Assembly (NCBI GenBank): GCA_008973525.1
Contig: WACJ01000523.1
Span: 992,001-1,056,000 of the forward strand
Direction: 5' to 3'
Source of the DNA: Stenopsyche tienmushanensis
Lineage: Eukaryota; Arthropoda; Insecta; Trichoptera; Stenopsychidae
Length of the DNA stretch: 64,000 nucleotides
The notes beneath the pieces were generated by a model, which made no database searches, was not told the DNA's origin, and saw only the letters and a list, made by a program, of their open reading frames with translations. Made by a program: the position numbers and the translations under genes. Position 1 is the stretch's first letter. The number at the start of each line of letters is the position of its first letter. Of this stretch, positions 60,201-64,000 are shown piece after piece.

Positions 60201-61890
60201 AATATAGGTTTTTTCCAAACATATAATGCGAAAGGATTAAAATTTCTTAACGGAACATGAAGAAAAACGTGATTTCGCATACAAATCCTATCTAAAAAAA
60301 ATCTAGGTCTGGCCAGATCGTTTCATTGACTCGAGGTAACAGTTCTTGGAATGATAATTTACGGTAATAAAATGGAAACACCAAGATCCATTAAAATTTG
60401 AAGACATTTTTGGATCCATCAATATACGTCTCTAGCATAATAATATTTAGGTATTAAATATATATTTTTTACTATGAAAAAACACAGTGAGTCACTAGCA
60501 ATTAGGAACTGAATCTTTTAATCCGGAGTTGCATCATCTTTCATAGATGTAACAACACAACAAAATCCCTACTGCCCACCACGAAAGCTTCAACGCCTAC
60601 CAGCAGTAACTATCACTGATCTACATGCATTCATTGCACTGTATTATGAAAACATAAATATATCACAATAACATCAATAATAGCATTTATTTACAATAAT
60701 CAATGTTATTGAGCATTTCATTTTTATGTGAAATTTATCATCACAATTTTAAGTACAAATAGTTATTATGATTATTGATTGTATATGTGTAAACATTCTC
60801 ATTTTGCCTTTTTGTAGCTCGTATTGATTTTAACATCCAGTATTTTGACCCATATAGCAGCACCTGTCACTGCGCTGAACTATATACATATATATATATA
60901 TATTGTAGCATAATCCTTTTATCATAGGATTTCAGCGACCGAGTGACATTTCATTTGCATATTTTGCTACATGTATATAAATTCAACAATTTTTATGCAT
61001 TCCCCGATATATGATTGTACTAATTTCCCTTATAAATCATCCGTCTATCCGTGTTCACAATTCAAGACGGAAGGATTTTTATATAAATTCTTAGTTATAA
61101 ATTACAATTGAAGTACCTGTTAAGTCCAACGTTAATAATTGCAAAAATCGAATTAAAAGTGCAAATTTCTCCTTGTTTTGATTTTAATTAGCCTAATTTG
61201 TGTATTTTCTAATGTAAAATATATGTTTTTGTTCCATAGGATATTGTAAAAAGGATAATAATAAATATATTTACAAATGTGTTTAACTGAAAGACGTTTT
61301 ATATTTTTATACCCTATATATAATTAATAGAATGCATTTATGAAGGCTATATTTAAATGATACAAAATTTTAAAATTATCAAATGCTAATATGGATATTG
61401 ATAATTAAAGGGATTGCGTAATTTTTCAACGATCCAGCCGTTGCGTTTCTGGAATTAAACAAAGTACTTCTCGCGAATGGGACGTATGTCATAGTTAATG
61501 CATGATGAAGCTGAAATATGCCATCATTTATTGAGACCCGGCGCTGCGGGCTGCGCGCGCATATTACAGTTTTCATCGCTCGATTCGCAGGTCAAGTGTT
61601 GCCATGGCTTTGACATTTCTAAAATTGCGTTTTTTGTAATCGAGTTTGAATGCGCATTTTTAAGCTTTTAATTTGAACGCGTATTGAATACAAATTTGAT
61701 GTTTATTTGCCGATCCGATGAAAATAACGTATGTATGATATAAATAATATATTGTTTTTAAATCGCGTTTTTCACATTGATAATGAGATGATGGAAGAAT
61801 TTATTTTAGTTTAGATGTCGAGTTTTATGTATGTGTTTTGTTTGAAATAGTTGGTTGATTTTAGTGTGTTTAAAATGTGAGTTTAAAAAC
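60200..61890. other. Interval with no recognisable gene
   Basis: AT-rich, with a short (TA)n tract at about 60,885-60,903. No coding sequence is recognisable. Confidence 0.5.
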
Positions 61891-63010
61891 GGGCGTTTTT
61901 ATCGACGTCGCGCTCCGACGAACGGTCAGCGAGTAGCGGTCGATGCCGGGGCGGGCGCTGTCGAGTGGCAACTCTGCAGACTCGCATCCATCTTTTGAGT
62001 TAAGCGAGTCGATCAGCACCTAGCAGAGATGGCCGACAAAAAAGGTATCGGCGGCGGCCCTCGAAGGGCCGCGGAGTCGCGGCGAGGGCGAACCGCGTCC
62101 GAGTCCCATCGCGGCTCCGCCCGATCCTCCCCCGCGATCCACCCCCCGTCCTTGGGCCGGGAGCGCCCTCCGTCGGGGCTCCGATCGATGCGTTCTATTT
62201 ATCATCGGCCCGATTCGAACCGTTTCGGGCATTCCGCGATACGAATGCTCCTTGGAATTTTCGCGAACATCGATTTATTGTCGGATGCGCAGTCGTATGC
62301 AATTTCGGTTCGCGCACGATTTGCCGATCGATCGGCCGTCGAAACGGATTCGGGCATCGCGCTCGCGGCCGCTCGGTCGAAAGGCTCCCGATCGAAATTG
62401 GGCATCGGCGCGCCCCCCGTCGATGCGCCCCCTTTCGACGCGCTGCCCTCGCGAACCGTCGGCTCGAGACCGCGAGCGCTCTCCGTAGCGAGGGTCTCCG
62501 GAGAGCGCTCGCGCATCTCCCCCGTTGTGTTCAGTTCGGTTGCTCGCGGGACATCTCACGTCGCGGAGCGCCGCCTTCGCCGCCGGCCGGGGCGGCGGAG
62601 CGAGCGCTCCCCGGCCGCCGTCGGAGACTTGACCTGTCCCGCATATTGTATGCTGTCTCTTTTGTTGTGTTCCTTACAGCAGGCGTCGGTCGAACGTCGC
62701 CGGAGCAGCGGAAGTCCGTCGCCGGGATTTTGTCCGACGTAATTAGTCTCTCAATAAAAACATGAAAGTGTGAGATGCTATAATATATATACATATCTGA
62801 TACATATAATCATTACAATATTAACTATATATACATATTAATGTGACATATTAATGTAATTGAATGACATACACGCCAATCTGTCACGCTGTCGGACGTC
62901 GCCGGCGCGCGCTCCTGATCCGGAACCCCCGCAATCCCGATTCAAAGCAGCGGGGAATCGATTCCGTATCGGACCAATAGAAGCATCGCGCTGGCGCCGT
63001 CCGTCAAATA
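61890..63010 (+). promoter_or_regulatory. GC- and CpG-rich block, probable promoter and first exon region of an unknown gene
   Basis: Composition changes abruptly from strongly AT-rich to GC- and CpG-rich between about 61,900 and 62,740, with a second short block at 62,880-63,000. This is how promoters of broadly expressed genes can look in an AT-rich insect genome. Nearly all six frames are open here simply because of composition, so open frames alone are weak evidence. An AATAAA is present at 62,753-62,758. Confidence 0.6.
62029..62742 (+). CDS. Possible first exon(s) of an unidentified gene, start MADKK
   Basis: An ATG at 62029 opens a 237-codon frame beginning MADKKGIGGG, rich in Arg and Ser and unlike any family I know. 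A more gene-like model splices after MADKK (AAAAAAG|GTATCG, exon end 62044) to a good acceptor TTCCTTACAG (ending about 62,680). It would then read AGVGRTSPEQRKSVAGILSD up to a GAC|GTAATT donor at about 62,739. A further in-phase segment after TTTTTATAG (63196-63294) would read SGSILDFGRSNLAPMGSVV and end RGR-stop. Each junction is plausible but the whole is inference, and the product is unknown. Confidence 0.25.
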   Translation: MADKKGIGGGPRRAAESRRGRTASESHRGSARSSPAIHPPSLGRERPPSGLRSMRSIYHRPDSNRFGHSAIRMLLGIFANIDLLSDAQSYAISVRARFADRSAVETDSGIALAAARSKGSRSKLGIGAPPVDAPPFDALPSRTVGSRPRALSVARVSGERSRISPVVFSSVARGTSHVAERRLRRRPGRRSERSPAAVGDLTCPAYCMLSLLLCSLQQASVERRRSSGSPSPGFCPT

Positions 63011-64000
63011 AATAACCAGTTTAAAAATCTAAGTGTGTCTTGATGGTTACATTTTATTTAATATACATCGTTAATTTTTTTTAACATTTTTTTTTATTTT
63101 ATCATTTTTGGTATGGCTAATTTTGCTCGTTTCTTTTATTTTTCCTTTACTAACTATTTGAGTTTCGTTTCACATACGTCTGTATATTTTTATAGCCGAG
63201 CGGCTCCATCCTGGACTTTGGCCGTTCCAATCTTGCCCCTATGGGCTCGGTGGTTCGGTTCAAAGACGGGACGTTTGAAGATCGGGGGCGATGAAATTTC
63301 ATTCGGACCCAATTGATTCTAGAACGGTCCACGGAATTTTCTATCCTCTATCAATTTATAAAACGACTCTTCGAGAGTCTTTTGGAATTCAATCGAAATG
63401 GCCGATAAAAATTAATATCGTATTTTAAATAATCAAATACAAATTTGCTATTAAAAAAAGATATTCACACAAAGATTTTATGCTTTTAAACGCGACAAAT
63501 AAAATCAAATGGACGTATATCGCCTTTTAAACAAATTATCAATTTAAAAAATATATATCGATCCAATTCCGGCCACCGATCTTTGAACCCGCTCTTTTGA
63601 ATTTTTGTTTTGGTTTTGGGCTAATCATTTTTGCTGAAAATTGATATAACGAAATGACGGCCATTCAAACAATTCCTATTTTTTTTAAATTTAAATAGAT
63701 TGATCTACTTAATCAATCTCGGCTGCGCATACGTTATTTCAATTTTGAACATTTGTCGTTGTCACCTCAAGAATGGATGGCGATGTCTTTAGATGTGTTT
63801 AGAATTTTACGAATCATAGAGTTGAATCGTCATCCATAGGATTGGTGCAATTTTGAACTAACATTTTCACTGCAGACTTTGGGAATTTCGCTTTTACCTC
63901 ATTATTTTTTTACACTATTACGAGCCGCTAAAATAATACGGACGGCCACACTCGCGGCAATCTCGATGGCTATGTACAATTTTAAAATTAACCGGTGGAT
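63010..64000. other. Right edge, no firmly recognised gene
   Basis: AT-rich apart from a GC-richer segment at 63,195-63,310 discussed as a possible exon. No transposon or RNA gene recognised. Confidence 0.4.

Noticed and set aside
62202..62794. Minus-strand open frames in the GC-rich block
   Set aside because: GC-rich DNA lacks stops in nearly every frame; no start context or splice sites favour them over the plus strand.
1..64000. CRISPR arrays, bacterial operons or prophage
   Set aside because: Split genes with GT-AG introns and insect transposons show this is a eukaryotic nuclear sequence; no regularly spaced repeats were seen.

Overview
The window is insect nuclear DNA: AT-rich, intron-bearing, with no bacterial-style operons, and full of short relics of DNA transposons (mariner/Tc1, hAT, pogo/Tigger, piggyBac) plus some LTR and RTE-type retroelement remains. 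The insect order cannot be fixed from the sequence. All genes that can be modelled are on the + strand.

Left part (about 250-23,100): one homeobox gene, the insect orthologue of vertebrate MNX1/HB9 (Drosophila exex, extra-extra). Four coding exons are visible (to 966, 1095-1292, 21905-22062, 22145-22648). The second intron is about 20.6 kb. It is mostly unannotatable AT-rich DNA with several transposon relics and a few GC-richer islands that could be regulatory. The N-terminus has a reading-frame conflict just before the conserved FCIEALLAK motif.

Middle (about 23,100-44,700): a gene-poor, transposon-rich interval. It holds many degraded mariner-like transposases, a hAT MITE with a perfect 8-bp target duplication, copies of a pogo/Tigger-like MITE, minus-strand LTR fragments with a primer-binding-like site, and a 1.2-kb hAT-like element with roughly 95-bp terminal inverted repeats.

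Right-middle (44,800-56,830): two tandem, intact, six-exon Rab small-GTPase genes of the Rab5/21/22/31-like group, 221 and 231 residues long. Splice phases are identical in both, and both end in CC prenylation signals. The duplication includes a block about 90 bp upstream of the ATG and a block of the 3' UTR. Introns of the second copy have collected a Tc1 element, an RTE LINE, a pogo-type transposase relic and a Tc1/mariner deletion derivative that itself carries a 71-bp piggyBac-like MITE.

Right end (57,000-64,000): a decayed piggyBac transposase, then a sharp GC/CpG-rich block at about 61,900-63,000 that looks like the promoter and first exon(s) of a further gene of unknown identity.

No new multi-gene system was found. 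The most notable items are the divergent tandem Rab pair, the frame conflict in exex, the layered transposon insertions, and the CpG-rich putative first exon.
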